NCBI RefSeq assembly: GCF_018143015.1
Contig: NC_054743.1
Location: forward strand, 30,963,934-31,027,933
Direction: 5' to 3'
DNA: 64,000 nt
Source of the DNA: Lytechinus variegatus
Taxonomy: Eukaryota; Echinodermata; Echinoidea; Temnopleuroida; Toxopneustidae
The notes under the pieces were generated by a model. It did no database searches. It was not told the DNA's origin and saw only the letters and a list, made by a program, of their open reading frames with translations. This document shows, piece after piece, positions 21,559 to 34,111 of the stretch (its first letter is position 1; every line of letters begins with the position of its first letter). The translations under genes and the position numbers were made by a program.

Positions 21559-22666
21559 TATAGAAAGAGAAAAGACTCTCACTCTGCAATTAGAAGACAT
21601 GATTGTTAATTGAGATTGAAAGAGAAAAGACTTTCATGCTGCAAAATGGGAAGAGAGACAAAAACAACTACAATTTGCATTTACTGTCCATGGAAGCAGC
21701 CAAAATGGCATGGAAATGGTAATTTTTTACACTCTAAGATGTTGCTTTAATAATCCTGTCTAGTTCTGAAGGAGTGAGCACAGAGATACAGGTATAGTGT
21801 CAGCCAGCAAGCTTCACCTCTTTCGTTATGTCTAAGTGCACCAACACAGCTGATAAATGACCTAGCAGTCAGCTGCAATAGTCAGTGAAACCCATTCAAA
21901 GTATATTATAAAAGTCTTCATCAAATGTTCACCTATAAGTATTTCTGACATTGCAATGGCAGGAGCCAGTGGTGCTGGACTGTCTGATCTAACATGCTTT
22001 TGAGGTTGATCTTGGGGAACCATGGCAAAGCACACTATGGTTTAACCCACCAAACTTTTCTCTCATCAGAACAGTTTGACGTCAATGGCAGAGGCGTTAC
22101 TTTTGACTGAATACAATCAAGAATCCTTCTTGTCATGTAATATTCTTTCATTATATTCTTTTCAATCATTTATATATGAATGCTTACAGCATTGCTGCGG
22201 ACCCAAGCACTCAGAATTTAATGAAGTGTTGGGCACTTTTTCCTGCATCATCATTTATTTACACAGAAACAGTGCATTATGTCTCCTGGATGAAGAATTA
22301 TGACATTGTTGGATTTCCATACCTGTGATAAATGTGATTAATCACAAATCTTTGTAAAACAGGGACACGGAATTACATGAACAGTAGTTATAATGAAAGC
22401 AGTGATTTAGGAACATATTACAATCTAAAAATGCCAAAGTTTAAAGCATCCAGGAGAGACTATATTTATGACAAATATACTTTTTTATTAGAATCTGAGA
22501 AATTTATTGATATATAAATAATGCTCAATCCCAAAGTAATTTCCAAGGCTGCAGAAATAATCCAAATTAGCACTATATTAAAGGGTATAAAATCATCTCC
22601 CATTTATGAACCCTTTGGCAGTGATATAATTGTTAAAGTTGGTGGGTAAACACATTGACATGCCAT
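21559..22666. other. MFI 3' flank, no gene
   Basis: The first part is probably MFI 3' UTR; a block similar to its coding end (AGAAGACATGATTGT after AGAAGACATAGCCGT) repeats at 21592. No clear polyadenylation signal and no further exon were found. A short frame at 22076-22303 is not recognisable. Confidence 0.4.
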
Positions 22667-23336
22667 GAGTAGCCCCCGGTGGGGTCACTCAATATGACTT
22701 GGGGACCGCATGACCATTACCAAAATCGCGGGAAAAGGGGTCAATTTCATGGAACGTCCGTGGACAGACCACTCCTTGAAGTTGTGGAAATAAGGGTGCT
22801 CACCGTCCTCGATCTGATGGAAAAAGGGGTCAGGAAAAGGGGGAGAAACACGATCACGGGAAGTCTGAAGTAAAATCATGGTCTGACAAAATGCTAACTG
22901 ATCATGCTCTGTATCTTTATGTCGACAACTATACATTTATTTTTACAAAGAAATTCTACTTTTCTTCATTTTCAAGAAAAATAAAAGTTCTTTTGGATTA
23001 TTGTATCAGTATGAATTGGTCATCTTTAAGGACTGAGCACTCTCGTGCCTGTGTTGCAATTTCCTCTGATGAGGAAAGGGTATAAATGCCCTGTCCTTGA
23101 AATATGGTAAATAGGGGTAAGTTTGCGAAATGGGCAAAAGTGTCCTTACAATCTTATAATTAGGGGTGTTTCAAGGTACCATTTTACCGCAATTTTGTCC
23201 TTGTTTTGAGTGAAAATAGGGGGGTAAATTTCACAAAATGTCCTTGAAATTGACTGCAATAGGGGGTTACTTGCATTTGTGGTAATGGTCATACGCGTCC
23301 CCTCTGCGGGTTAGTGACCCCACCGGGGAGTAGCCC
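22667..23336. mobile_element. Foldback element with CCCCGGTGGGGTCACT ends
   Basis: The left AGTAGCCCCCGGTGGGGTCA and the right end in reverse complement, GCTACTCCCCGGTGGGGTCA, match. A second inverted block (TATGACCATTACCA) lies inward. It is non-coding; target duplication is not resolved. Confidence 0.8.
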
Positions 23337-23736
23337 TATTCCATTCTTCCAATTATCTGCTGTCCTGCATCTTTATTGCATCAACGTTTTTCTTATATAT
23401 ATACATAATTATATTAATTTTGATGTATTTACACTTGCATATTGCAATAAAATTTGTAAGCCATTTATATTATTGTATGGTGTTCATACTGTATGGATTC
23501 TTTTTATTAATCAGTAATTATTACCCCAGGTACAACTCCATCTTTAAAAAGAAATTTGTAGACATTTATTTTTGTTGTAGTGTAACTGTAGTATTGGAGA
23601 GCAATTTGTACAAAGCCCATAGAGCAATTTTAATTGATTATGCACTATATTAGTACTAATTATTATTATTAATTTATTATTCCATACAGCAGCATCCAAG
23701 CCCTCTCTCTTTTCATAACCACTTCCCCAATCCTTA

Positions 23737-24148
23737 AGGCCACCGCACACCTTACAACCTGACCGGTCGCCGACTGACTTGCGACTGGGTCAGGGGAGAT
23801 GTGACGTCACAGCTCTTGTCAGCTTGAGGGTCGCAGACCAGTCAGAGACAAGTCGCAAGGAAAATCGGAAGGATTTGACATGTCAAATCCTTATGACTGG
23901 ATCGCAAGCTCAATCCAACCCCCAGCCAATCAGACAGCAGAGTTGCATTACGCGTATTATGATAAACAACGCGCATACGCAGTAGTAAGCGCAATTTCTC
24001 AGATACTATGCCAAAAAGCAAACTGAGCGCATGCATGATTCGCAGATCGGATCGCAAGGTGTGAGGTGTCGAGGCTTATGACTGCCTTGCGATTCATCTC
24101 CCCTCACTCAGTCGCCGACCAGTCGGGTCGTAAGGTGTGCGGTGGCCT
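23737..24148. mobile_element. PIF/Harbinger-type MITE with TTA target duplication
   Basis: The termini AGGCCACCGCACACCTTAC and GTAAGGTGTGCGGTGGCCT are inverted copies, and the match continues to GGGGAGATG. The element is flanked by TTA at 23734-23736 and TTA at 24149-24151, the 3-bp duplication usual for PIF/Harbinger. A central hairpin AAGGATTTGACATGTCAAAT near 23870 adds secondary structure. Confidence 0.88.
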
Positions 24149-24159
24149 TTACATTTCAA

Positions 24160-25030
24160 TGCCCAGCATCCCCGCCCCAGCCCACCCCTCTTCTCTTATG
24201 GTGTCCCCATCTTGCCTATTCTCACCTGTCCTTCCACTTCCCCTCATTATTGACCCATCCTAACCTTTCCATGACATCAACCTGGCAACATCTCATTTCA
24301 TATTTTCCATCTTGCTCCCCCCCCCCAATCCCCTTCCCTCCTTTTCCTCATTCTCATCTCAGTTTGAGAAAAGTCTTGTTTCATTCCCTATATCCTCTTC
24401 CATCTAGTTTTTCTTCCATCCATTTTCCTTCCCCCCAGTTCCCCCACCCTCACATCAATCTGAGCAACCTCTCATTTCATTTATTTCCTTATTTTGCCCC
24501 CCATCTCTCTTCTCTCCACACCTTTCCCAATCCCTGCCTACCCCTCTCCCCCTCCTCTCCCTCTCCCCCTCCATCTTCTACCTGTCCTCCTCTAGACTTG
24601 CCCCTTCCCATCCCCGTCCCATCCCATTCCTATCCTTTCCAATCCCTTGTAACTCACCCCCCCCCCCTTCCCCAATCCCTGCCTACCATTCCATTAATCC
24701 CCTTCCATCTTCCTGTCCTCGAGACCTGCCCCTTCTGTCCCCTCCCACCCCTATCCTTTCCAATTCCTTGTAACTCTCCCCCCTTTACAGCCCCCTTCCC
24801 CAATCCCTGCCTACCCTTCCTTTGACCCCTCCCCTCCATCTTCCTTCCTGTCCTACCCATCTCTGTCCCCTCCCACCACTATCCCTTCCAATTCCTCGTA
24901 TCTCGTCTCCCAACCTCATCCTCCACCGCATCATTCTTGGCATTCCTCTGTATGACTTCATCCGACTTTATAGATATTCTTTCCTTCCACCTTGACCGCA
25001 TTTTCCCCAGGAATATCCAGTTCCTGTCCC
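24160..25030. repeat. Polypyrimidine tract with a minisatellite of about 130 bp
   Basis: The plus strand is almost entirely C and T for roughly 850 bases. At least three long units repeat the order CCCCAATCCCTGCCTACC, CCATCTTCCTGTCC, TGCCCCTTC, ATCCTTTCCAATTCCTTGTA. A 227-codon frame at 24142-24825 is only Pro/Ser/Leu-rich low complexity and is not taken as a gene. Confidence 0.85.
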
Positions 25031-25600
25031 TATAGCTCCATCTGGTTCCTCCTCTGCAACAAACACGTTTGATTATGATCGGCTTATCAGTGTGGTCAAT
25101 GTTTTATTAATAAGGGATGAGTAAATGACAGCGAACAGCAGTTGTGTAGCTCGATCTGTCATGTGATATTCTTTACTGGGACCTACAAGAAGAGTTGGAA
25201 AAAATAGCGAGACTTGATGAATGCCATAGTGCCAAGAAATTCGGTTTTTATTAAAACAATAATAATAATGCATGTAGTTCACTCTAGATTTGAAAATCTT
25301 AAGATTTAAAAATCTAGATTTAAAAGAGTCTGATGACAATATGATTCTCAAACTTTATATTTTATTAGGAAGAAAAGTTTCAGCTTGAAAGCCCGTTTGC
25401 CATACGCTTATCAACTAATAAGACATTAAAGAGAGAGAAAGAGAGATGAGTAATTGGAACAGTAGGTGTAGAGGGGAAGGAAAACCTAAGGGTTGTAATG
25501 CAGGAGTTGCACATTAGGGGTGGGACAAGAAATAAGAAAGTATTTGATAGAGGGGGTGGGGGAGAAATTGGAGAGGCATAGGAAGTGGATACAAGGGGAG

Positions 25601-25743
25601 CTTTTTCCTCAACATTTTTGTCCGACAACTTGTCAGATCTGACAACTGTCCTTGATTGGCTGAGAGGCATTATTACTATGGTAACTGTCGGATAAAATGG
25701 GACTTATCGGATAAAACGTGTGACACGTCCTTTCATGAAATGC
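25601..25743 (-). mobile_element. MITE family C, copy 1 (TTTCATGAAA ... CTTGTCGGA)
   Basis: It contains GTCCGACAACTTGTCAGATC, GATTGGCTGAGAGGCATT, AACTGTCGGATAAAATGG and GTCCTTTCATGAAATGC. This is the reverse complement of the element at 63219-63366, with about 80 percent or better identity by eye. Confidence 0.8.
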
Positions 25744-26826
25744 TTACCTGGAAGATGAACAGATGAGAGAGGGGGCGTATGAGGAACTCTAATACAGTAC
25801 AAAATTATTGAACCAGAGGGAGGGGGTGGGGGCGGTCGGATGGGTGTCAGTGTTCTAGTGTGAAAGGAAAGAAAAAGCTTGAAGGATTTACGACAACTAA
25901 CAATGATGCTTTTTGTTGCAAGTTTTGACAATGTTGACTGATTTACGAATACCCAACGAGTTTGGTTACCCCCCCCCATGTATCCCTTCTGTTAAGTTAG
26001 TTAATTTGTAGTGGTTTCGTGTAAGATAGGCCACTCAGCACTTAATCCTGACTTGGATTGTTAAAATATTACATGCTTCCAATCGAATGTTACATACATC
26101 GCTTGGTGATCATCAGGATTATGTCAGGAGGAGGAGGGATAGGGGGGGGTGGGTGTGTTCTTCGCCGTAATTATTTCCTAGACGTTTTTATTTCTGCCAG
26201 GAGGGCGGGGTCAGATTCAATGACAATTTCATCCGAAACACTGGCTTACTAATGGGGGCTAGCTTTGGGAGCCATGGCCCGAAAATATATCTTGATCAAG
26301 CTCCCCCCCCAAAAAAAAAAGAGAGAAAAAGATAAGAAAATGCGAAGAGTGAAATATGATATGAATTTTTAAATATTATTTTGAAATTCATCACCAAATC
26401 AGAGTTTTGTATAATAAAGGTAAAAAAATTCATGCTCGTTTCGATCGCTCGCTCGCAGCTTTGTAGAGGATTTGCCTCGTATGCCATGCCTGACCCCTCA
26501 TTTTTTGTGTCAGGGGAGAAGTGTGATTACGATGTGCAGCTGAGATCAAAAGATGAACGGAATCCCAAACATTTGGCTCGCTACTAACCCCAGGGAAGGA
26601 CGACTCATGTGAAAGTCTCGTAGAGAATGTGAGCTGAGGAATTTAGGAACCGAGCATACATCATGTTCACGTAAAGCGCGAGTATAATAGCCAACTAATT
26701 GGCTGGTGTGAAATTATCTTGATTTAATGATATTTTCAGGCAGTCTTACGGCCTAATATACATGCACAATGTTGAACATTATTAAAGAAATTTTACTTCC
26801 AGTTTGTCCCCTACCATCATCCAATC
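25744..26826. other. Intergenic, no gene seen
   Basis: G- and C-run-rich sequence with GATCGCTCGCTCGC near 26440, a word common in repeats. Frames here are short and unconvincing. Confidence 0.4.
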
Positions 26827-27046
26827 CAGTGGCATAAAGAGCCCCAACCCCCCAAAAAAAAATAATAAATAACAATAGAAATAAAAATAAATGATAAGAA
26901 GTCCAGCAAAAATGTCAACCTTTTAAATGAAAAAAAAAAGAAATTGATATGATATTTCACTCTTTCTATTTCCTGTCCTTTATGTCATTCCATTTTTGGG
27001 GCCACGGCCCCTATAAGCTAGGCCCTACCCCATCTCTACGCCAGTG
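26827..27046. mobile_element. Probable MITE with CACTGGCGTAGAG-type ends
   Basis: The left end CCAGTGGCATAAAGAGCCCC and the right end in reverse complement, CACTGGCGTAGAGATGGGG, match. A C run and a poly-A run follow the left end. Confidence 0.55.
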
Positions 27047-27634
27047 ATTGAATCCATGAAATAAAAAAAAAGATCTAAAAGAAACCAAATAATAATCATG
27101 TTTGGGGTCGGTAACCAAGGCTGAAATTAAAATGGGAAATGAAAGATCAGGTGGAGGCAGAGAAGAATAGTTTTTAAGCTGAATATTGTAAGGGATGATA
27201 CAGACGTTTTTATCTAAAACCGTGACGGTTCCAAGGAATTTTGATAGGGGGCGGGACTATCCAGTATATTATGTCTCGAATTACGGGGGTAATGCGAATG
27301 TGAAATTTACAGGAGACACATCATGCTTTTGATGCCCTTCTTTTTTTTATTATTTCCTTTTCTTCTTCTTTCCGTCGTTTTTCTTCTCTTTTTTATTCTT
27401 TGAAAATGGATGTGCCTGACCTGGCCCCTGTAACTTCACGCCTCATTTCTTATAGTATTTTGATTAACTATGGTAAATGATACTCATAATTTTTTAATGA
27501 TCATTTAAAGAGAACTGTTACTGTTTCTTCGCAAGGGTTATAACAGGCATGGTGTCTTTAGCATGTCTGTTGGCACCTTGGCATGTTCATAAATTGAAGT
27601 TGAACACAACTTCAACTTCAACCACACGACCCAC

Positions 27635-27905
27635 GGGTCGTGTGGTCCAGTGGTTTGAGCATTTGACTCATAATTGCAAGTTTGTGAGTTCGAATCCCAA
27701 CTCTGCCATTGTCTCCACTTTGATAAAAAGGCCCAAGAGTGATATTAACCTAGACGTAAAATGTTTCCAAGGTAATTGGTTATATACCAGCTTGGCGTTT
27801 ACCAGCAAAAAATGCTGTCCTGCCGAGTTCCTACGGGAGTTACCACAACAGAAACAGAAACAGAAACAACCACTCTGCGATTCCTATCGTGGGTTTGGAC
27901 AAGGG
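27635..27905 (+). repeat. tRNA-derived SINE, copy 1
   Basis: The head GGGTCGTGTGGTCCAGTGG resembles a tRNA A-box region, and GAGTTCGAATCCC at 27686-27698 a B box. The acceptor arms do not pair, so it is not a working tRNA. A non-tRNA body follows. Confidence 0.75.
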
Positions 27906-28177
27906 CCACTCGGTTCCAGGAGGCAGAGAAAAACTATACATAATTTACCAATATTTCATTGTAATTCCTTTACAACTAATTGATTTTAATAATTACCAAA
28001 AATAGACACAACAGCGCCAATTGTGTGGCTTATTACGTCACTGGTGCTTCGGTTTTGTATTAATATTTCAAATTGAAAATCTTTAATAAAAAAAAAATGA
28101 TAAAAGTGGTTACAAGGGATCGTGTATGACCTCCCAGCTTCTTGATTTCCTCATGCGATCAAAATGCCTGGGGATCC

Positions 28178-28255
28178 TGCCAGCCAATACCTGGGGATCA
28201 CCTAAAAGGATTTTCAATTCTCTTAGGTGATCTCCATATAGGCATTGGCTGGTGC
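28178..28255. repeat. Hairpin of about 78 bases (GCCAGCCAAT ... ATTGGCTGG)
   Basis: The left arm GCCAGCCAATACCTGGGGAT, then CACCTAA, pairs with the right arm TTAGGTGATCTCC, then GGCATTGGCTGG, around a loop of about 17 bases with bulges. The size resembles a pre-miRNA, but a small MITE is as likely. Confidence 0.6.
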
Positions 28256-28856
28256 TCAATTTTTATATTTCTTTTGTAATGTTTCTATTGTTGTCATTCT
28301 TTCTTGCCTGGAAATAAATAAATAAATGAATAAATATATATATACATGTAAATAAATGAATGAATAAATAAATGCAGAATGACCTGAGACCTAGATAGTT
28401 GTCTCGGGCAGACATATGGTTGCAGTTGAGGAGAGATAAAGGTAACAAGATAGCTGCAAAGAGAGATGATGTTGAAGAGGAACAAAACATGTTTCGTCTA
28501 GAGTTAGGAGAGAAGTGAAGATCCCATCAAATAGTGTTGGCTCACCCAACTGTTTATCAGATTTTATTAGAAAAAAGAAGAAGTTAGAAGTATTTCAAAA
28601 TGAGTGCTAGACAAGTAACACCAGCTTGTAAGAATAGGTCATGACGCTGACATTTTGAATAATCTAGTGCTGTGAAAAAGTCCATTCTAAAAAAAAGAAA
28701 TTGGTTTGCTAACCTTTTGGAAATATCAAGTAATTATTGTTTTACCCTTTTTTTTCACTCAAGTAATTAAGAGTTGGCATACCGTACAAAATTATGTTTA
28801 GATGAGTCAAATACAATAATAAATTATATTCAAACATATCGCCAAGCTCCCAACCC

Positions 28857-28925
28857 CCCCTCTCTCTCTCTCCCTCTCTCACACACATGCAAACACACAC
28901 ACACGCACACACCATAACACACATA
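28857..28925. repeat. CT/CA microsatellite
   Basis: A CTCTCT tract runs into CACACA with a few interruptions. Confidence 0.85.
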
Positions 28926-30470
28926 TATCTAATCTTCCTCCCCTCTCTCTATCTCTCTTTCTTAGCCAATCCCCTGCCTCTTTAAAGTTTCCGAATAGCC
29001 CTCATCCATAATTCCACATTAATCCTATCAGACATAATAATTGCAACGTAGGCAAATGACCACGAAGTTTCTATCCTTTGTGGAGACGTCCATGTCCATG
29101 CCCGATACATAACCCATGTGAGATCACGTGATATACTCTATTTTGCTCAGCCATCCTTGTTACCGCAATAGTATTGGCACACAGTCCTTGGCCGGAAAAC
29201 ATATAATACTTTCATATCTAATGTAGACAGAAATGTTTAAAAATTGTAATTTTTGTTCTAATTTTCATTTGACGTCTAAAGAAAGGGATTTTATTTTTAA
29301 TCATTTTTTTCATCGTTTGACTTTTCTCGTCTGCTCACTCCGATCGAGTAATACACAAGCAGGAGTTTCATATTAACAGTTATTAAAGAATGGCGCTATA
29401 GGAGTTTGAAAATAGGGCTACCGATCCCTATCGTTGATCAAAATAATGAAGACCATCTAAACAAATAAAATAAATTGGTGAAGAGAAAAAAAGGATAAAA
29501 AGCAAGACAAATTGTATGATAACCTTTGTGTTTCATTCAAATGACAGAACAAATTAACAATCAATTCATATTTCCTTCTTGTCCAATCAATGTATACTGA
29601 CGCCATTCCCTTTCTTTATTCTGTCATCAATATCATCTCAATACAACGATTATCTCCAAGCAAAACAGCAACATAAAAATCGCATTTTTAGATGTTGAAA
29701 TCTAAACCAGCTACATCGATTTAATTGATTTTCCTACAAAAATAGATTTTAAGAAATAATATGTTATAGCGTTGCATAAAATGTTTTCTTTCTAAAGTAC
29801 TCGTCAAAGACAAAATAGTATTGGATAATTCGAAGCTGTGTAAGGTTAGTTGTGACACGGCCTCAAGAATATTTTATGTCTTCGTTTAATCTTTAATAAC
29901 GTACAATATCATATTATTCTTGGCCCTGGGAAGCGAGGGTGAAGCACCCCTGAGATTTTCCTGGCGGTGTTTCGTATGTTAAACACCATAGGCAGCACCC
30001 CTGGAATTCAGGTTTATACGTGTATACAAAAATGTAGAAATTTAACCCAAATCACGTTCATTTTTTTCTTATCATTTTTCGTTCGTATTATTTCTTGAAA
30101 AAATAGCATTTTTTATAAAGCAGTAAATCTTACCACCAATTCATGCGATGGTACGGGATTTCTCCCCGTCTGAAGAGCGCATCTATTGACCTGAGAGGCC
30201 ACGATCAACATCCAAGGAATGCGTCTGTCTAGGGGCCCGTTTAAACTGGCACCCTAAATACGGGCATCAGATTGGCTCAGAATCGGACTACGTTTGATTG
30301 TAAGAGTTGTGTTTGATTGCAACTCTTTCTACAACTCGTTCCTGATAAGGGGAATCAATCGATCGTCTGTCAAAAATGGTTGTATTCATATTCACTTCCA
30401 ATACATGTTAAAATCTACAGTTCAAAATTTTAGCCAATATGACATGTTTATCATGCGGATATCTCTACTG
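28926..30470. other. Intergenic, nothing recognised
   Basis: AT-rich sequence with stops in all frames. A local repeat of GCACCCCTG occurs at about 29944 and 29996. Confidence 0.4.
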
Positions 30471-30473
30471 GAA

Positions 30474-30776
30474 AGAACACAATGCCTCATAGTGTGTGCC
30501 ACAGTGTTCACAGTGTGGAATGCAGTGTGAAATCACCTCCACACTGTTAAATTTGAGCGCTTCAACAGTGTGAATCACACATTCACATAATATAATCGAC
30601 TGTCATGACTATGTGAACATGCTGCGAACAGTCACACTGTCGAGGTGTCCACAGTGTTAAAATGTATTCACACTGCTGAATTTAAGCATTTTAACAGTGT
30701 GAATAATATGTTCACAGAATTCACTATGTGAAGACACTGTGATCACACTGTATGACACAGTGTTCTTTCCAGTAGA
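30474..30776. mobile_element. MITE rich in CACAGTGT/ACACTGT words
   Basis: The ends TCTACTGGAAAGAACAC and GTGTTCTTTCCAGTAGA are exact inverted copies. Inside, about a dozen ACAGTGTG, CACACTGT and TTCACA words form nested inverted repeats. There is no coding sequence. Confidence 0.85.
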
Positions 30777-31610
30777 TATATTCCTTTTTATTATTTTATA
30801 CTTCTGGTATCATGGTTCCATGATTAAGAGATGTGCAGGCATAATCATCAGTCATTTAAATCTCTATGGCGTTTCCTATTTACGGCTGTGCATAATCTTA
30901 CGATCAACTCATGATGATTGAATATGGTAAGCCAAATGAACTTAGATGAATAAATTGGTTCAGTTATAGTTAAAACCCATTGATGCAGTTAAAAATAAAA
31001 TTTATCTCAAATATCTAGTGCAAAGGTAGGCATATACATAATATATGATAATTTTTGCCATAATCAGATAATTTGAATATAATTTTGAAACACAATAATT
31101 TTGAAATAAGATATCTGAAAAAAAACATAAATATATATACATAAATTGAATAGCCTATTATCGCTGATCATCATATCTTTGGGCGCTGATGTTGAAATTT
31201 TACAAATTCGTACAATTAAATTCAACAAATTTAATAATTAGTTTCCTCCCCTTCCTTCAAATAAGATGAGCTAATAAAGTGCAATAAATCTTGGATGACA
31301 TCTATATAATAATAATGAATATAAATGGTGCAATATGGATATATCAAATTAAAGAAAATAACGTGGAAACAATTGTCATTAGTAGCCCCCCAAAAAAAAT
31401 CAATTCAGCGTGCTAAGAGTTAAAGGAGCACGATAATAAGTAAAATATCTCCTCTCAAATATAAAGTTTGGGGAATGTTCTGCTTGGTTATGATCACGTA
31501 TTTTTGTTTGTACCGATATATAAACGAAAATAATATACTAATGCTCGAATTTTCCTTGAAAACCAACCAATCTTGACCAAGCATGCATGACAACAGGCCT
31601 TTAATGCAAT

Positions 31611-31912
31611 ACATCATTCCATCCTGAAAGAGGGCTGTTGTGTTTGATACATCAAAACGGCCATCCTATCTATCTTTAATGTGATATTGTTATACACATA
31701 CAACCCTTCTGGTGGAATGCTCCAGAATTCCTCCCATATTTCCCTTCGCGTAAGGACAACACATGTTCCCCTCATCTTGTCACAGTCATCTATGTTGTAT
31801 GTTGTATGAAGGCCATCGCGTCCCCTCCTGCCAGCACCATCTATCTCTTTGACCTCTATTTGATCGCTCCCCAAGGAATAAGTTATGCGGATAGCATTCA
31901 CGAGGATGCCAT
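31611..31912 (-). CDS. Possible exon of an unrecognised gene
   Basis: A frame open from an acceptor-like TTCTCATCAG (ending 31913) to a stop at 31614. The peptide includes HGILVNAIRITYSLGSDQIE, VKEIDGAGRRGRDG, DDCDKMRGTCVVLTR and WSIPPEGLYVYNNITLKID. It looks protein-like, with mixed secondary-structure propensity and two Cys in DDCDKMRGTC, but I do not recognise a family. It might follow the candidate exon at 32289-32366. Confidence 0.35.
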
Positions 31913-32288
31913 GCTGATGAGAAGAATGAACTAGAAGTATAGATCTACTATGTATGGGAACTTTAAAGAGTTTTCTACCAGACGAAATGGCGACAGAATT
32001 CTTGCTTTGTTCACTTAATTATAGCTAATAGCGTACTTATATCGACATAGGCCTGCTTTACATTGCCAAATCAATTTTTTTATGTGTCGTCATGGCGTAT
32101 TATGACTCGTTTAAATATCACTATGTCGTCGAGTAGATGGTATCTTCAAGTTATCGTAATTATGTAATTAAAAAGCATATGATGTGTAATGGCAAGGGTA
32201 ATGTGTGACGGGTGCCAATTTGGGGAGGGATGGGAAGGGAGAAAGTTAAAGAAAATAATATATAGTAAAAAAAAACACAAAATGACCT

Positions 32289-32366
32289 TACAGGAATAGT
32301 CTAAAGCAAACGGTTTGAGATGTTGGATCATTTTGGGAGGAACGCAATTTTGGCGTGTAGGATCTA
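32289..32366 (-). CDS. Possible exon of an unrecognised gene
   Basis: After an acceptor-like CATAATCTCAG the frame reads EDMVDPTRQNCVPPKMIQHL, then KPFALDYSC. A GTAAGG donor-like site is near 32289. A join to the 31912 candidate in phase needs a weaker donor, AAG/GTCATT. Support is modest. Confidence 0.25.
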
Positions 32367-32938
32367 CCATGTCTTCCACTGAGATTATGCATGATTACTG
32401 GGGACTGTTCCTAGATACGGCACTAATGAAGTGTCCGATCCTAAAAAGCTCCAAAGTTGTGTATAATCCTCAGAGTGAATTCATTTTCATTTAAACGATT
32501 GGACTGATAATTCAATCTTTATTGCATGAATTTCTAAAACCTGCATCCTGCCCTTTGCTTATTCAAGCATTTCAGGTTTGGAATGTTAAAGGCTTGTTGG
32601 GAAGTTTCAATACTGTAAGTACAATTTTTGGCTTTCAACCCAGTAAATAAGGTCGCATTGATCGATCTATCTGATATGTCAGAAAAAAATCCAGGAGCCA
32701 GCAGGATTTCAGGTTTATTTGAGATATTGACCATCGATCGTATCATATTCGGAATTTAACGGGCTATGATGTATTTTAATTCGCTTAGATTTAGAAAAAT
32801 GCCAAAGTATAATCTTATCCTTGACATAATTGTCAAAAGGATTCATTTAGATTTTCCACCAATTACATTTAACAGTTTCAAACTTTTCATTAATGTCCCT
32901 GACTGAACCAAAGATTTTTCACAACAGCTACGCAGACG

Positions 32939-33205
32939 CTATCTGGGACATAGAGGATCTATTGTCAAAAGCCCTTCATGACAATGAAATCTTTGTCGGT
33001 TGCCGGTGAATCGAAACAGCAGTTTCGTCCGTGACTCTGGACACATAATATATTTGCGGTTTTTCGTTAACTTCGAAACGTCGGACAAAAGCTGCTGTTC
33101 CGATTCCCGACCCTCGACAAAGACTTCATGTGAGTTGACTTGCATTTTCAGTGCATTTGCTGCATTGTAGGATTCATTCCTTCCTCCTTGCTGAGTCGCT
33201 TAAGC
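32939..33205 (-). CDS. Possible terminal exon of an unrecognised gene
   Basis: After an acceptor-like AAGCGACTCAG the frame reads QGGRNESYNAANALKMQVNS, HEVFVEGRESEQQLLSDVSK and CPESRTKLLFRFTGNRQRF, with a stop at 32939. Phase 0 would join the candidate at 34877-34930. Composition is protein-like. No family is recognised, and I cannot exclude chance. Confidence 0.3.
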
Positions 33206-33235
33206 AAACGATATCATCCATTTGCATTCCCTATG

Positions 33236-34111
33236 CACTGTAAAAAAATATGAATCAGTAGTTAATACTCAATGAATATAAGTAGAATTTATTATTTGTA
33301 ATTATTTTTCTTTTTTTAAGTAGTTTTAACTTGTCTTTTAATTTACTTGATTTATTTGGGTTCAATATGCATTTAAAAAAATTCACGTATTGCTGATTTG
33401 CTTTGATTGAGTAAATCTAACTCAATTAGGCTAAGATGATTATTACTTATAAATTCTTGTTGAATGTACTTATATTTTTCAATCAACGCCTTATTTAGAT
33501 AATGCATAAATATTCATTAAACATGTTAGAGCAAGTAAATGTTTGGATTTTTTAAAATAACTGTCATATCTATTGATTTTTTGTGTTTTAATTTTTTCGG
33601 ATAAGGGTGTGCTAACTATTCTATTTTTTTCTTGAATCAAAGAAAGAGCAACATTAAATAGTCATTAGGCAGAAAATTTCAGATGTCTTTTTAGGTTTTC
33701 GGAAAATGATGATATTGTTCTCACTGTTTTATCTGTAAGAATGAAACGATCGCGTATAATATCAATGTAAGTACCTATATTATGTAACAAGTAAGTGAAA
33801 GTGCAGAAAGTCAAATATTTGGATGAAAGATGTCTAAGATGAAAATGATGCTACTAAAGTAAAAGTGGGACGATGGGGGAGCGGACTTTCGAATAACGAA
33901 AGTCCACTCCCCCCTTTGATTTTTTCATACATTTTAGTGATTGTTTTACTAAATTGAATTAGGTTATTGTAATTTAATTTTCTTGAGTGAAATGGATGCA
34001 AAGAAAATAAGTAAAGTTGACTTAAAACTGCCAAACTCATAATACTTAAAAATTAAGGCAATCTGTTGAAACAATTTTATTGAGCAATTTCAACTATTTT
34101 TTTTTACAGTG
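33236..34111. mobile_element. MITE with CACTGTAAAAAAA ends
   Basis: The left CACTGTAAAAAAATATG and the right end TTTTTTTTTACAGTG are inverted copies. Flanking matches are looser (AGTAGTTTTAACTT against AAGTTGACTTAAAACT). It is non-coding, about 876 bp. Confidence 0.7.

Noticed and set aside
24142..24825. 227-codon open frame, the longest in the window
   Set aside because: It is wholly Pro/Ser/Leu/His low complexity arising from the C/T tract and its tandem units. There is no domain and no splice context.
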